Assembly (NCBI GenBank): GCA_019722365.1
Contig: JADFUC010000808.1
Coordinates: 1-64,000, forward strand
DNA: 64,000 nt
Direction: 5' to 3'
DNA from: Lithospermum erythrorhizon
Taxonomy: Eukaryota > Streptophyta > Magnoliopsida > Boraginales > Boraginaceae
Within the stretch, counting starts at the first letter, position 1. Each line of letters opens with the position of its first letter. Below, in pieces: positions 49,375 to 62,000 of this stretch. Made by a program: the position numbers and the translations under genes. Below the pieces are notes generated by a model. It was not told where the DNA came from. It ran no database searches and worked only from the letters and a program-made list of their open reading frames with translations.

Positions 49375-51551
49375 TTATATATGTATAACTTCTAAAATTG
49401 CATAATATGCGATCAACACTGGTACTGAGATGATTGTGCCCACACTTATCCTGCAATTTAAAGCAACCAAGTTTAGATCTTCAAACTTTCTGAGTATGAG
49501 TTTATTTGAGGCATATAATTAAAATCAAAATAATTTTTTATTTTACTTCAAATACATTCTTATTTCAATTAAATGCCTCAAATAAATATAGGTTTATGTC
49601 ATTTACAAAACACTAACATATTAATGAAACTACTTACGATACACTAAATACTTCAGCATGTAGACTGTATTCTTTTGCGAAAACAAAAGCTGTGATGGCT
49701 TGTGGCAATGCCGCCTTCAAAAAATAAAAATAAAGAAAGTTATCAATTCATTAAGTAATGAGGATATTCCTTATGAAATTTCTTCAAATTAAAATTTCTG
49801 TATGAGTAATACCCCTCTTAAAAACACAAGAACAATTCTAATCAATGACAAATTCATCCAAAACAGAATCAATAAAAAATAATAGGGCTTGATATAATTG
49901 TCGGTGTTAATCATTTCATTCATTAGAATTGTATGATCAAACTAGATTTTTGTAACTATGATTCATAAAGTTAGACATAATATTTATATGTTCTAGACGT
50001 ATTTGCAATCATGGTCATATTATAATTGATATTCTAATATTTTATATTTTATAATTACTCGATTTTCTCTTATATTAGTAACCACGTGCGATCCATATAC
50101 GATCCACATGCACTTTACTAATTATTAGCTAGTAAAGTTGGTAATGTTAATCCCTCTCCTTCTCTAACGGATTATAAATTTTTATTTCGTCATTCACCTG
50201 AATAAAAGAAGCTCGAAATATGTCACCGTGCAACCTAACAACAAGCGAGGCTATCACCATTGCCGCCGGCCCCACAACAAACCTCAAGACCATAGCTACT
50301 ATCGTTAAACCACTACCACATGCTACTATCTTCGGTTGCACTGCCATGAAAAGACCTGGTTGCATTGCATGTATACATAGAAGATCAGATCAAGTTACAT
50401 TTTATTTACTTTGTATTCAATTTCTTAAATACAAATTATCTTACCCATGCTAAACATAGCTACGCAAGCACCAGCTTTCGCCACAATTTTTATACATCCG
50501 TCTATGACTTCAGGCATGTGAAAATGCCACCTGAAAAACAATATGTGCAACACATTAAATTGAGTAGCTTAAAGGATAAATTAGTATTAATGCACATGAA
50601 ATAAGCTTAGATATTGCTAGTATTCATTAACTACATATTTATTATGATTAAGAGCGAAGGGAATTGCCAAAATGGTATTTGGAAGTGACATATAATTAAT
50701 TGCAATTTGATCACGTTAATTTAAGTATATCGAAATTAAACAACTCAACAAATAATGTTAAAATATCTATGAACACATATATGTTAATTGTTAAATATGT
50801 ATATATTGTATTTGTGAACTACACAAAAGTTTGCTTTACATTTTCTTTCAAACTATTTATAGAAGAAAAGATATTTAGTAAAAAAAGAGTTATATATGTA
50901 CCTGTATGCAACAAGTCCCCATATAACACTCACATAACAAGCAAAGCAATTAGGATTCCTCAAAACTTTATATGAAACCGTCTTCAACAATGAGAAGAGA
51001 GACACCCTTCCCTCCTCCACCACTCCCCTCTCCCCCCCTCCTTCAACCCGATCTCTGACTCCGAAACCAGGCATAGCTCTTGCCCTTCTAATTTCCAACA
51101 TGAACAACAAAGCCGGAAACCACAAAAGAGTTTGAATGGTATAAGATTGAATAGTAAGCTGCTTTCCAACTTCCCCATACATAGAATCCAAAAATGGCAC
51201 TCCAACAATCACAGTGTTACTCAAACTAGACAAAACCAAGCTAGTTATAAACCAAGAAAAGCTCCCTTTTTTTGTGAAAGTAGCCCAAAGTGCAAGAATC
51301 ATAACGAGTATGATTTTTGAGATTATATCTGCAACTATGAAACGATAGTTCATATGGTATGGATCGATATGAGCTATGAAATCGAAGGAATAGATTGGAA
51401 GAACAAAGTAGCAAAAGAAACGATTTATGGTGTCACATTGTTCGGATTTGAACATGTTCCACCATTTTACTGAACCATATCCCAAAGTCAAGGGTGCATA
51501 AAGGGGGAGAACTGCATTTACCACTTTGTATAAGTCTCTCCACTCTATCAT
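49375..51551 (-). CDS. PIN5: PIN auxin carrier, short-loop PIN5 type
   Basis: Five exons on the minus strand: 51,551-50,902; 50,530-50,445; 50,355-50,198; 49,714-49,638; 49,450-49,375. All introns are GT-AG and the frame closes at 348 residues, the usual size of PIN5/PIN8. Long PINs sit in the plasma membrane; the short-loop ones move auxin across the ER membrane and set the cell's internal auxin balance. Seen here: LTLGYGSVKWWNMFKSEQCD (21-40), NYRFIVADIISKIILVM, SNTVIVGVPF (111-120), a loop of only about 35 residues (155-190) in place of the ~200-300 of long PINs, WHFHMPEVIDG in exon 2, GPAAMVIASLVVRLHGDIFR in exon 3 and AALPQAITAFVFAKEYSLHA in exon 4. The common NPN-x-Tyr motif reads NPNCF (199-203), with Phe for Tyr. 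The text is much closer to PIN5 than to PIN8 from memory. Confidence 0.93.
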
Positions 51552-51604
51552 TGCAATATGTCTGTTTACTTTTGTTTGAAAGGTGATGAGCCTCCTATAG
51601 GTCC

Positions 51605-51612
51605 TATATATA
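51605..51612 (-). promoter_or_regulatory. Possible TATA box of the PIN5-like gene
   Basis: TATATATA on the minus strand, 54 bases upstream of the ATG at 51,551. The leader would then be only about 25 nt. Other AT-rich boxes further upstream are possible. Confidence 0.35.
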
Positions 51613-51619
51613 TCCACCA

Positions 51620-53427
51620 GTCCACCACATGCAAAAGAAAGTGAATTGCTCAGAATTTTGGGTTAGTGTTATCCTATTTAACTTATGCAATTAATGAGGG
51701 TTCAAATTCCTATAAGAGATGTGTTTGATTCTCAAGTTGTAGTGATAAACGAGGATACTCAAATGCACTAATCACTGAATCATATCCCGTAATTTACTTC
51801 TTCCATAATATACAATGGTTTATAGTGGCGAAAGCCACACCATAAATATTTCTTTTGCAAAAGAAAGTGAATGTAATATTAATACTACTGGCTGTATTAC
51901 CAAGGTATTAATAATTGTTGACATTAACTATCAATTAAAAACGTTGACTACCATGGAATATTTATTTGAATTATTTAATCCCTCAATTAGTTGTGTCACG
52001 TCGTACACACTTAGGAGACTTGGGCGTGTATGTACTATGTAGTCGTATTAATTTATAGTAAATCTCCCAAGTATAACTAGTATAGAGTGTTTGTGTAATC
52101 GTGTTTCTTGTTTAATTGATAAACATGTGACACTCGTAATGCGAAGAAGAAAATTTTTACTGTCTTCAACACTTATTGATATTTACTTTAAAAAAATTAT
52201 GTGTTTAAAGATGAGAATTTTTAGACAAATTAAATAAATTTAAAAAAATAGAAGGAAGTCAAAAAAAATTAATTGAGGATGGATTTATATTCATAATTAA
52301 TTAGATTGAATGACCAGTATCATAAGTTATTAAGTTATGTATAGGAGGGTTGTTCCTAAAGCTGTTAATGAATCGAGATGGAAAATTTTTAGTTCGTCTT
52401 TATGACTATTCAGCGAGCTAGAGGCTCACTTAATTTTACTGAGCTCGAGTTGAGCTAGAGCCCCAAGTTGGCTCAATTGGTCAAGAAGTTTTGAACTTCG
52501 AATCCGATCTGGATGGAGTCTAAATAAAAACTATTTACTAAATCGAACATTAATAAAATTAATCGGTACTTGATAAGAAGAATAAAATAATAAGGCATCA
52601 TCATCCTCGGTCTCAAATCACTTTAATTTTATCCCTACAATTACATTCAAAATATGAGAAACAAGGTCCGTCCCATTTGATACTTGAAATAAACTAAAGA
52701 GATCAATAACTACAATAAGCGGAATTTAATGTTAATTTTATACATTGCTTCATTACTGGTTTAAATGATATCATTAAACGTTTATTATTATTAGTAGTAT
52801 GTACTCCGTACTTAACTTTTGAGTTGTCTAGCTAATTCAATTATGATTTTATTACCATGTCTAATTCGTTCCTAATTCCTGGCCTATTAAATGTTTACCA
52901 AATCTGTATGGACAAAACTTCTAGAGGTATTTATTTACCAGCATAGCCAAGACAATCTTCTATGGAACACAATAAACAATTTTAGTACTCTAATAATTAA
53001 GTGAATACGTTACTTTAGGAACGCCAACTAAGTAATATTCGATGTGGCTAGGCAAGTATTTGATGTGGCTACAGCTCGGTGAGTAAATTAAATTCTCAAC
53101 TAGCTAGAGATCGATGCAATTTAACGTTTGCCGAAAGTAGTGTGGCAAATATAATGTACCAATTCAAGAGAACTTGTAGTACTTTATATTTAAGGAATAT
53201 TTATGAAAAGTCGACTAATTCTGGGCGATAATTAGATGTTCCTAATTATTTTACCAATCATGCATATACGATATTACCAATCCTACCATTGTTGGAAATA
53301 TGTAAGAGAGAACCATATTGTTTCTTACTACCTTCTTTTATTATTACGGAGTATTAAATGAATAATATTGTCTTGGAAACGCAAACAAACATAATTTTTT
53401 TTGGGTAATATTTGGTGAAAAATATAT
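51620..53427. other. Intergenic DNA upstream of PIN5-like gene
   Basis: No gene recognised. It contains a tRNA-like SINE scrap (52,455-52,520) next to GAGCTCGAGTTGAGC text of the kind seen in short plant elements. Otherwise AT-rich. Confidence 0.45.
52455..52520 (+). repeat. tRNA-like (SINE-like) fragment
   Basis: TTGGCTCAATTGGTCAAG resembles the A box of RNA polymerase III promoters, and GAACTTCGAATCCGATC, about 25 bases on, resembles the B box. No cloverleaf can be closed, so it is not a tRNA gene. A truncated tRNA-derived SINE is the likeliest reading. Confidence 0.35.
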
Positions 53428-53833
53428 TACTTCCTTCGTGATTTTTAGTTGTCATCTTAGCAATTTACACGTTGATTAAGAATCAATAGAATTTTACATA
53501 TAAGTCCTTCTTTAATTAGTCAAATGATTGTGTAGGTAGACATTTATTTGAGCATTGTAATTTGGTGCATTTAATCAATTTAACTTTTTTAGCCTTGCAT
53601 TTAGTCATTTACTTCTCACTTACACATTGATAATTTAATTTGTTTATTGGAACATGGAGTAGAAATGAAGAGAACAAATCCCATAAAAATTTAATACATT
53701 TAACAAATTGTGTATTTAATAGGAATAGAAAAGGAAAATAGGTTCAAAGTTGTATTGGGGATTGTAGGATGACAAGTATTTGTAACCAAAATATATTGTT
53801 TAGGATGACAACTAAAAATCACCGGAGGGAGTA
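53428..53833. mobile_element. Mariner-like MITE, 406 bp
   Basis: Inverted ends of about 30 bp (53,428-53,457 and 53,804-53,833) match at nearly all positions. Both read TACT(T/C)CCT(T/C)CG, then GTGATTTTTAGTTGTCATC, inward from the ends. TA stands at both borders. The interior is AT-rich and non-coding. The good match between the arms means this copy is younger than the retroelements here. Confidence 0.85.
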
Positions 53834-55375
53834 TACAATAGTATTACGGAGTATTTTTTTAACTTGTTTTACTATTAGTATGATAATTTTGATTCAAATT
53901 AAAAATTAATTATGTGTGTTAACTAAGGATGCAAGGTGAGAGGTTGAAGGGTTGATGTAATATGTAGTGGTTAGACAGTACAATTGAGGGTTCAAACATT
54001 ACTTCAATTTTTTTAAATATTATAGTTGCCAAATTTGTTAATTTTATTTTACTATTGAGACTCGAACTAGATTATATTTTATGATGAAGTGCCTAATAAC
54101 TATATCTATAATATGCTTGAGGGAGAAAAAATTAAGGGCGTGGCTAGAGTCCGGCTAGAGCCATACAATGTTTAGTAAATAGTAATAGAGGCCAGGGCAC
54201 ATGCATGCACCAACACATATATATATACAGAGTAGAAGACATAATAACATGGTGCTTTGCATAATAATTAATCCACTTGGTGTGGTAACCATTGACTAGT
54301 AATAGCTTATGTGCTATGGTATATATGTGTTGGGTTGCTGGAGGTGATGATTTTTTTTATAAAGTCAACATTGTTGACGCATATAGAAATGCATAGCAAT
54401 TTGTATATATGATAATAGTCATATAATAGTGCTGGTCATATTATACATGTTGCATGCTGGTTAGTGCTTAGTTAGTGCTTCTCTATATCATGTATCACTA
54501 GAGAAACTGCAACTTTTACCCACCGGAATGTTTTTCCTCCAGAATCCACCGTGCATCAAAGATCAATCAGTTTTGAGGATGATAATTGTTGATTTGGCAA
54601 GCGGCTGGTTCATCCACAGTTTTAATCACTTAAATCACTTTTCTGAATACGTTAAATCCAATAACCGCTACTTATCAATGCACATTGTGTCGCAAGCGCA
54701 AACTACATCCAACCAGTTAACCATCCCGAGTTTTTCAGAATACTTACAGAATATTCTTCTATTACACTTATTAACGATCATTTTTAAATCTTCAAACATG
54801 TTTCCTTATCAAATCATATTTATATCAGTATATACTACTATATCTAATTCAAAACAATTGTCATTTATATTTTTTGGGACATATATTTGACTATTAATAA
54901 TTTTGAACATTAAAATATGAAAAATATAAAATTTTGTATTTAAAAGCAAAATTGGCAAATATTTTGAATTGGGATTAGTAAGAGATAATGTCATATAGAT
55001 GATTGGTTAAGGTTAGGTGTTTAAAATTAAAAAATGTAATGATAATATGTGTTGCAACGTAAAAACGCCACACAAAACGCATGTAATATGTAGTGACGCA
55101 GCCCACATTACGCAAACCCAACGAGCGATGATGATACTCTATTTTCTGTATAAAAAAAATGGATGAAAAACTACAAAAAAAACAATCAAAAAATGAACTG
55201 TAAAAATAACCATCCTACCTTTTTTGTGATAAATCACTTTATTGGATATTGATTAAGGTGGAGATGGACTAATTGATTAGATTAACATACATTAAATTTG
55301 GATTTAACATATTTATGCATGGTAAACGGACTGATGTCCGGTAGTCCGGGTTCACAATCCTGTGATCCCCGTATT
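53834..55375. other. Intergenic DNA, no gene recognised
   Basis: AT-rich, with a 120-codon open frame (54,528-54,890, +) that is Ser/Ile/Phe-rich, lacks any domain and has no flanking exons. It is not called. Confidence 0.45.
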
Positions 55376-55599
55376 TAGACGTGGCAAATCTAACCGGCCC
55401 GTGGGCTATTCACGGCTCGACCCAGAACTCGTTCGGGTCCAACTATGCCCCCTAGAGGTTCATTTACGAGTTCACCACCGCTTATAAACTTGAACCGGAT
55501 AGGGCCAAGGAGTTTAGCTCTGGGTCCGGTTCAGCCCACAGGCCTTCGGCCCCGGTTCTGCCCAGCCCCTCGAAGTTTCGAGACAAACGCTACTCACTT

Positions 55600-56590
55600 A
55601 CGACGTGGTAACGTTTAATCCAATTAACATGGTTCAAATATACGAAATTAACGCGTAACGTTAATCTGCGCTGTAACGCTAAGTTCACGAGATAAATCTA
55701 GGAATTAACACTAACGCTAATATAAAGCAGCTTACCACGCTTAAATTTAATGCATTTTAGCAACAACACAAACCTAAGCTCCATCTATAGAAACAACATG
55801 ACATAAAATTAAACTACAATACTAATAAATAAACAAAATATTACCTGTCTATAATTTCCCGCTTGATCTACAATCCCGCTCTTACATTTTGGGGTTTATA
55901 ATACACGCCTTCATCTGACTCGACTCGGACGCGCGCGATTGCTGACGGTGGAGGTTGTTTCGGTTTCTCTTCTCATTCCCCTGGGGCTTGCAACCTCTTC
56001 GTCTACAACTTTTCTTTTCCTTCATTCTTCTGTCCCATTTTTTCAAATCAAAGAATTTAATAATTGAACGTGATTATTGATACTAATTTGGACAAATCGA
56101 GTAAATGAATATGTTAGATATAATAATTGGAGGAGATTTTGAGGACGTATCAGAGATTTGGGTTTTGGAAGTTTGAAATTGAGAAATCAGGTTATCAATT
56201 CGCTGCTGGGAACCCTATTAAACCGGGTACACGCCCACTAAACGTGTACACGCTATTTAAACGTACACGCTATCGCAGTAACCCCTATTTTTGTGTTTTA
56301 AACGCTACCACGCTTAAATAACGCTGCAACGCTAGGAAAATGATCGAATGCAACTGTTTTCGAAAAGTCTCTTAAACGTGTATATTTCATATAAACGCAA
56401 TGCTTATGGGCGTAAATTATTTTTGTGTTTTAAACATCCCAACGCCACCAGCGCTGTAACGCTAGGAAAATGATCGAATGCCATTTCGCTTGAAAGGGTT
56501 TTAAACCTGTTCATTTCCTTGATTTAACGCCCCAACGCTCCAAATAAGCGTGTATACACGCTTGTTACAAAAAATAGTAAAAATAAACAA
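55600..56590. repeat. Left subterminal ACGCT repeats of hAT 1
   Basis: AACGCTGTAACGCTAG, AACGCTACCACGCTTAA and shorter ACGCT/AGCGT units recur many times (e.g. near 55,670-55,740, 56,225-56,335, 56,395-56,465 and 56,525-56,565). In hAT elements such subterminal repeats are the transposase binding sites. Confidence 0.75.
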
Positions 56591-56689
56591 CTTTAACTTG
56601 ATAGAATAAACGATAATTTTATTATTACAAATACGTGTACAAGTTTGTTACAAAAACATTAAAGATAAACAACTTTAACTTCATATAAT

Positions 56690-58750
56690 TTACAACTCAT
56701 CGAAGTCTAATTCATCACCCGAAGAAACATATTGATCATCTTGATCGGCATCCACTCCGCCCTCTTCCGCTAGGATGTCTTCTTCAACATCACTAAGGTC
56801 ATCGAACATGTCTTCTTGATCATTTTTCTCATCATATGGATCAACGTCTTGCTTCCGTTGGTCGGCGGCCGTCCAATCCTTGATTAAGCACACAAACTTC
56901 AATTGCCGAGCTTGTTAGCCTTGAACGCTTTTGAGAGTATCAAGCTCACGGCGCTAAAGTCGGTTCACTTGCTATTGTAGATATCAGTATAGCCAATACT
57001 TCCCTTTGCAATCTGGATAAAAGTGGAAATGTATTCTGCCTTCAGACCACCATTTTAAAAGATCGAAAGGTTGTCTTTATTGTATTGACCAAGGCCAAAA
57101 CCGCTTTCAAATATCGGAAGTTAATTCATTAACCGATTCGGATGACGGTGATGGTAGAACCATGTCAGACCCAACGATTCCTTAAGGTGATTGTAGTTGA
57201 CTTCTAATTTTTACTCCCGCCATGGAATCGACTGTATCGCATCAAATACGTGCGTAGTCGACCAGGAGACTAAAGTTGATGTTTAACCTTAAACTTATTA
57301 TACATCGTATATAAATAAGTTTCAATTTCATCACAATATTTGTTATGATCATAATTTCAAGTAGTTCATTACGTGGTCGTAAAGCTTATAAAACTCCCCA
57401 ATAATTATCTTTAAACTCTACACTCAATATTTATGATCCAAACTAAGACCAATCGCATATGCATTTAGGTAAAGGATGAAAATACTTTAAAACTTGTCTT
57501 CCATATTTGAACCATATCCTTAACAACATATTCATTTCTAAGGAGGACCAGTTATGCATTGCAAAGATTAACTACACATTCGATAGCTAAATGAATGTTA
57601 GACTATATTTACTAGAAAAAAGTTTTGTATAATCTTTAAACGGGCTAAAAATCTAAGAAATTAATAGAAATACTTCCAATTTTATTATTTCAACGGAGTA
57701 TAATATGGATCGCTAGAGCATGCTACATGGAATAAAAATTTAGAAACTTCTTCTTTATAAACATATGCACTATTTTAGAGATCAAGGCAGAATTCCATCT
57801 AGTTTCAACATCCAAGATTAATTTTTTAAACTTTTCGTTCCATCTTGAACTATTTTTTTATATAAATGTTTTCTTACCCCTCCCGTGACAATCAAATAAA
57901 CGAATCTTCGAATAGGTTCAATAAATTCATCCCGAACAACATTAATACCATCATTAGCAACCAATTGAAGTACATGACATAAACATCTAACACGAAAAAG
58001 TTCATTATAATCCGGTTTACATTCCATCTTAAGTGTGTCAATAGAAACATTGTTAGCCGATGCATTATCAAATGAAATGGAAGCAATTTTATGCAAACAC
58101 TTATATTCTTGTTAATATTTAACCCAATACCTTCGAAATTGCACGTTGTTATGTTTTGGCAATTGAGCATTATATAATTCTTCTTTGTAAAATCATATCT
58201 ATCAATCCAACGATATGTAACACACATTATATCAAAATCATCGAACACACCGATATCACTCATCAAACAAACTTTCCAAGGCAAAGTATCTATCATCTTA
58301 CCTATAAGTTCTTTTTGATCTTTAAATATTTGAAGGCACATTACGATAGTAGAACGGGGATACGATGGAAATGGGTTAATAGCCTTTTGAATCCAATGAA
58401 TAAAACGCCATCCATCACAAAAATTAAAAGGCAAATTACTACCAATTACAAATTTCATTGACTCATCTCTATAAAAACTCATTAAAACTAAAATTTCCAG
58501 TGTTTGAGTATTAATTGTTGCTTGCACACCCCCACTCCCACCGGGAACACTATCCTTGGTTATTTGATGTTTGTTATTTAAGTGTCCACCCAAATGACCG
58601 GTTCACCTTGCCCCCCTCCCGTTTTCCATACTAATTTCATCTTACAATATGTACAAATTGCCTTTTGTTTCACTCGACCATCAAAGTGGTTCCAAGTCTC
58701 ATGAACTTTTTTTCTCTCATTATTACTCGTGATTAACACGGGGACGAATT
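56690..58750 (-). pseudogene. hAT transposase relic (BED finger, ricesleeper type)
   Basis: Read right to left. A BED-type zinc finger starts near 58,720 (ETWNHFDGRVKQKAICTYCK with C..C, then GGGHLNNKH near 58,590). The catalytic region follows in two frames: LPFNFCDGWRFIHWI, then ITCNFEGIGLNINKN and, at 58,096-57,818, ASISFDNASANNVSIDTLKM...RVRCLCHVLQLVANDGI (the conserved C-H-LNL-type block). The C-terminal dimerisation text ILISTIASE lies near 56,960. It runs into an acidic tail at 56,902-56,690 (FVCLIKDWTAADQRKQD, then an Asp/Glu-rich end). Several frameshifts and stops separate these parts, so no protein is made. Confidence 0.85.
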
Positions 58751-59104
58751 AATTACGGGTGTGGACTCCATAAGTACATCATCTCTAAATTAACAAGATT
58801 ATTTGAATTGGGTAGCACTAATTGGTCGCTTAGCTATAAAATGTAAACAACAAAAATATAGCAAATAACAACTTAAAGATGTAATACCGAACCGAGCAAA
58901 GTGCAAGCTTTCAAGATGTACGGTATTAAGCCGATTTAATTGAAATATCGCTTTCGACTACGATCGTTAATACTTATGACATATAAAAGAAATTATTTTA
59001 CCTTTACCATTGGTGAATATACAAGAATTGTTTCGATTGCTAGATTGCCAGGATTTCATGGTAAAACAACAGGCTCCTCCCTCATTTATGTGAGGCCAAT
59101 AATG

Positions 59105-59380
59105 GTGGAACGCCAAAATCCCGCAGAATAAACGCTACCATCAAAGATAAACGCCAGAACGCTTAGTTAACGGATAAAATTGCCGCTGGTCAAACGCTAC
59201 CACGCTTCGACGTGACGCGTAATGTTTATTCATATTACTAGCCGCTATATCTTCACCAACGCTCAAAATATAGCCGTTGATCAAGCGCTACCACGCTTCG
59301 ATCGACGCACTATTCTGGCTTCTTTGTAATCAAGGCTCAACGCTGTAACGCCTAAATTTTTGACGTTACCACGCTAAAGC
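59105..59380. repeat. Right subterminal ACGCT repeats of hAT 1
   Basis: AACGCTACCACGCTTCGA occurs twice (59,193 and 59,285 regions), with AACGCTGTAACGCC, AACGCTTAGTTAACG and GACGTTACCACGCTAA around them. These are the same words as in the left subterminal array, which ties the two ends to one element. Confidence 0.75.
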
Positions 59381-59535
59381 CCTCGAGACACGGCCAAGTC
59401 GACACGGTCCCAAAGACTAGTTTAATGGGTCAAGCCGGCCCGGCCCTAGAAGTTAACCGGCCAACCCGGCTCTGGGGGTCGGTTCGACCAAGCTCATAAC
59501 AACCGGGCCGGACACGCCTATTTTGCCACCATAAA

Positions 59536-62000
59536 AATCTGGGAGGCCTCGCTCAAAGACTCAAGACGCCCGACAAATTCAAAAAAGCCCACATTCAAAC
59601 CAAACAAATTCACAAGCCAAACTCAACCAAACAAATTCAAAATTACAAACTCAACTAAACAAAGCCCCAAAAAGGAGAACCTGGGAGACTCCAAACGCCC
59701 CCAACTCAAATTAAACGCCCCAAAAATAGAATTCAATTATTCAAACGGCCCCATCTCACTAAACTCCAAAAAAGTAAGCCAACTTTCAAATTGAATTTTG
59801 TAGGAAAGAATAGAGAAAGATATAACTAAAATCGACGTAAGTACATATTAAAGTTATAATTTCTTTTTTCTTTCCTCAATTTGAATTTTTATTTGTGGTA
59901 TTTTGATTTTTTATATTGAATTATGCATAATTATTATATATAAATTTCATGAATAATGACGATAGTGCATTCATTTTTTTTTCTTATTAAAGAGAAATAA
60001 TTAATAGTTTATTATTTAAAGTTAAAAAAATTAACTGAATAAAGCTCGCCCAAGGATTTAGCATTGTGTCTTCATTAGCTTAGTTATGTTACATGGAACT
60101 AGAAAATTTGAACTGATATGAAAAACGTATGAAAAAAAGAATCAAGAATGAAATTTCAAAAAATGAGCTCTCTTTGATAATTTTTTTGTTAAAGAACCTC
60201 AAGTTTCTCCTACAAATATTTATAATATCGGATAATGATATGGTCAATACGATAATAAGTAGTCGACAGAACCTAACTTGAATGATATTGATAATAGTGT
60301 TGTCAATGATGAGCCTAACTCAATGATGCTGATAATCCTATCGATATATAAGGATACAAAGTAAATTGGGAAGCATTAGATTCTAAGAGGATTGGATCTT
60401 TAGCGATTAAGGGTCCTAATATAGATTTGACTATTAAGGAAGGTCCTAAGGATAAACTTGAAGACGATTTTATCTTCATGGTATACTAGAATTTTATCAA
60501 ATGTGGTATCAACGCGATAGAAAGCTTCACTTTGTGTATTCAAAGAGCTTCGATAAGTGTGTTCTGCTTTTTTGTTGCAAACTATTTAATAAAGCGCTCA
60601 AAAGGTAAATCAAGAATGAAGGTTTTTGAGGATCGGAGTTATACAACGTATTTATACAATTTTTCAGAAATTCTACTAAAGTCATTGAGTATTTTGAAAG
60701 ATATCATGAAAGCTTGCCACTTAAAGCTATCAATACTACTCGCTGGGAGAAGTCGTATTGATAGCGTTCTGTTATAAGATTAAATGACATTCGAGAAGTT
60801 TTACTTCAAGTTGCAAAAACCGAGCAAGATTCACAAATTAGAAGTGCCCAAATCATTAGCAATCAAATGAACTCGAAACTTTGAGTTTTTTATGTGAACA
60901 ATCATTTGTACGAGGCGTTAACTATTGTCAATATAGCAAACAACTTCAATCAAAGGATATAATCATTGATATTGTTACACAAAGTTTAAATAGGATTGAT
61001 TTCTTTATTTTGAAAAATATGTAGAAACCGGTTTTTCTCGATGCTCTTGTTATAAAGCAAAAGAGATTGTCGAATGAACGGCTGATTCAAGCTCCCCAAA
61101 GATCTAGAAATTCGTGGAAAAAAAAATATTTGATTTAAAGTACTAACGATAACCAAGCATTCACCATTATCGAGGAGGAACTTCACGTCTGAATTAATTA
61201 TCTATCTATATCAAGGATCATCCAATCGTTTTCACTCTCAATAAAAGATTTGACGAATATCGCATTATGAAATATTTTTGGTTTCTTGTTCACATCCGAC
61301 AAGTTGCAATCTTTTGGACGACAAGAGTCCAAAAGGTCATCGTACTAATCTTCATAATGCACTTATGATAAAGGGTCAATCTGATATCAATTTTGCATGA
61401 ATCGCACGCTGAGTTAAATTGCTCGAGAATTATTGTCCAAGAGCACGGGGTCCCATTGATATTTTGAAATTTTGAAACAATTAGATTTTTGCCCAATGCG
61501 ACATGGGCTATAGAATATCGCTGGCCATTCCTGCTATCGCTGCATTCACAGTAACGGCTTTTCAAAACTGAAATTGTTGAAGTCCTACATGCGTTCTTCA
61601 ATGTCCCATGAAAGACTTAATGGGTTGGAGGTGATAACAATCGAGAATAAGCTTTTGAAGAAAATTAGATACGAAGAGTTGATTGATGATTTGCTTCAAG
61701 AAATGTCGTGAGAATTTCAATTTTCAAACGAATTTACAGAACCAAAACCCTTCAATGAATGTTTGGAAATAGTATATTGAATGAAATTGTCTTTTAAATT
61801 TATATGGTTATCTATTTACATACAAAAAAATTATTCAATGTAGGGACTTGTTTTATATTTATGCACAAGGCTTATTTACTTCAGACACTCTCGCATTTTA
61901 ATGTTGATCAATGCTCCTTATAAATCATTTTAATCGACGTGTTAATCTTTACATGTAATGTATTGCCACCACATGCTAAGCCTATAAAAGAATTACAAGC
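59536..62000 (+). mobile_element. Dead hAT transposon 2 (DUF4371/TTF type)
   Basis: A second, different hAT relic starts directly after hAT 1, pointing the other way. The suspected left end is CTGGGAGGCCTCGCTCAAAG near 59,539, followed by AAAGCCC/CAAATTC-rich text. The right end was not found; it should lie between 61,711 and about 62,150. Confidence 0.5.
60360..61711 (+). pseudogene. hAT transposase relic (TTF-type finger, DUF4371)
   Basis: Text in order, across frames: DLTIKEGPKD (60,427 on); VFCFFVANYLIKRSKGKSRM near 60,560, matching the family's FCFCCKLF zinc-finger end; NDIREVLLQVAKTEQDSQIR near 60,783; a run like the family's VIWYDIL segment near 60,910; and, at the C-terminus, LLKSYMRSSMSHERLNGLEVITIENKLLKK...YEELIDDLLQEMS ending at a TGA (61,709-61,711). 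That last part is the conserved C-terminal end of this hAT group and is intact over about 45 codons. Stops and indels elsewhere rule out function. Confidence 0.82.

Larger units (their letters stand above)
55376..59532 (-). mobile_element. Dead hAT transposon 1, ~4.2 kb
   Basis: The left end (55,381 on) reads GTGGCAAATCTAACCGGCCCG; the right end in reverse complement reads GTGGCAAAATAGGCGTGTCC then GGCCCG. These share GTGGCAAA and CCGGCCCG and match the usual (T/C)AGNGGTGGCAAA start of plant hAT elements. GC-rich CCGGCCC text follows both ends. ACGCT-rich subterminal repeats lie inside both ends, and a BED/hAT transposase relic lies between them on the minus strand. No 8-bp target duplication was visible. 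Confidence 0.75.

Noticed and set aside
52455..52520. Candidate tRNA gene
   Set aside because: Boxes A and B are present but too close, and acceptor and anticodon stems do not pair; kept only as a SINE-like scrap.
54528..54890. 120-codon open frame
   Set aside because: Ser/Ile/Phe-rich AT-driven composition, no domain, no splice partners.
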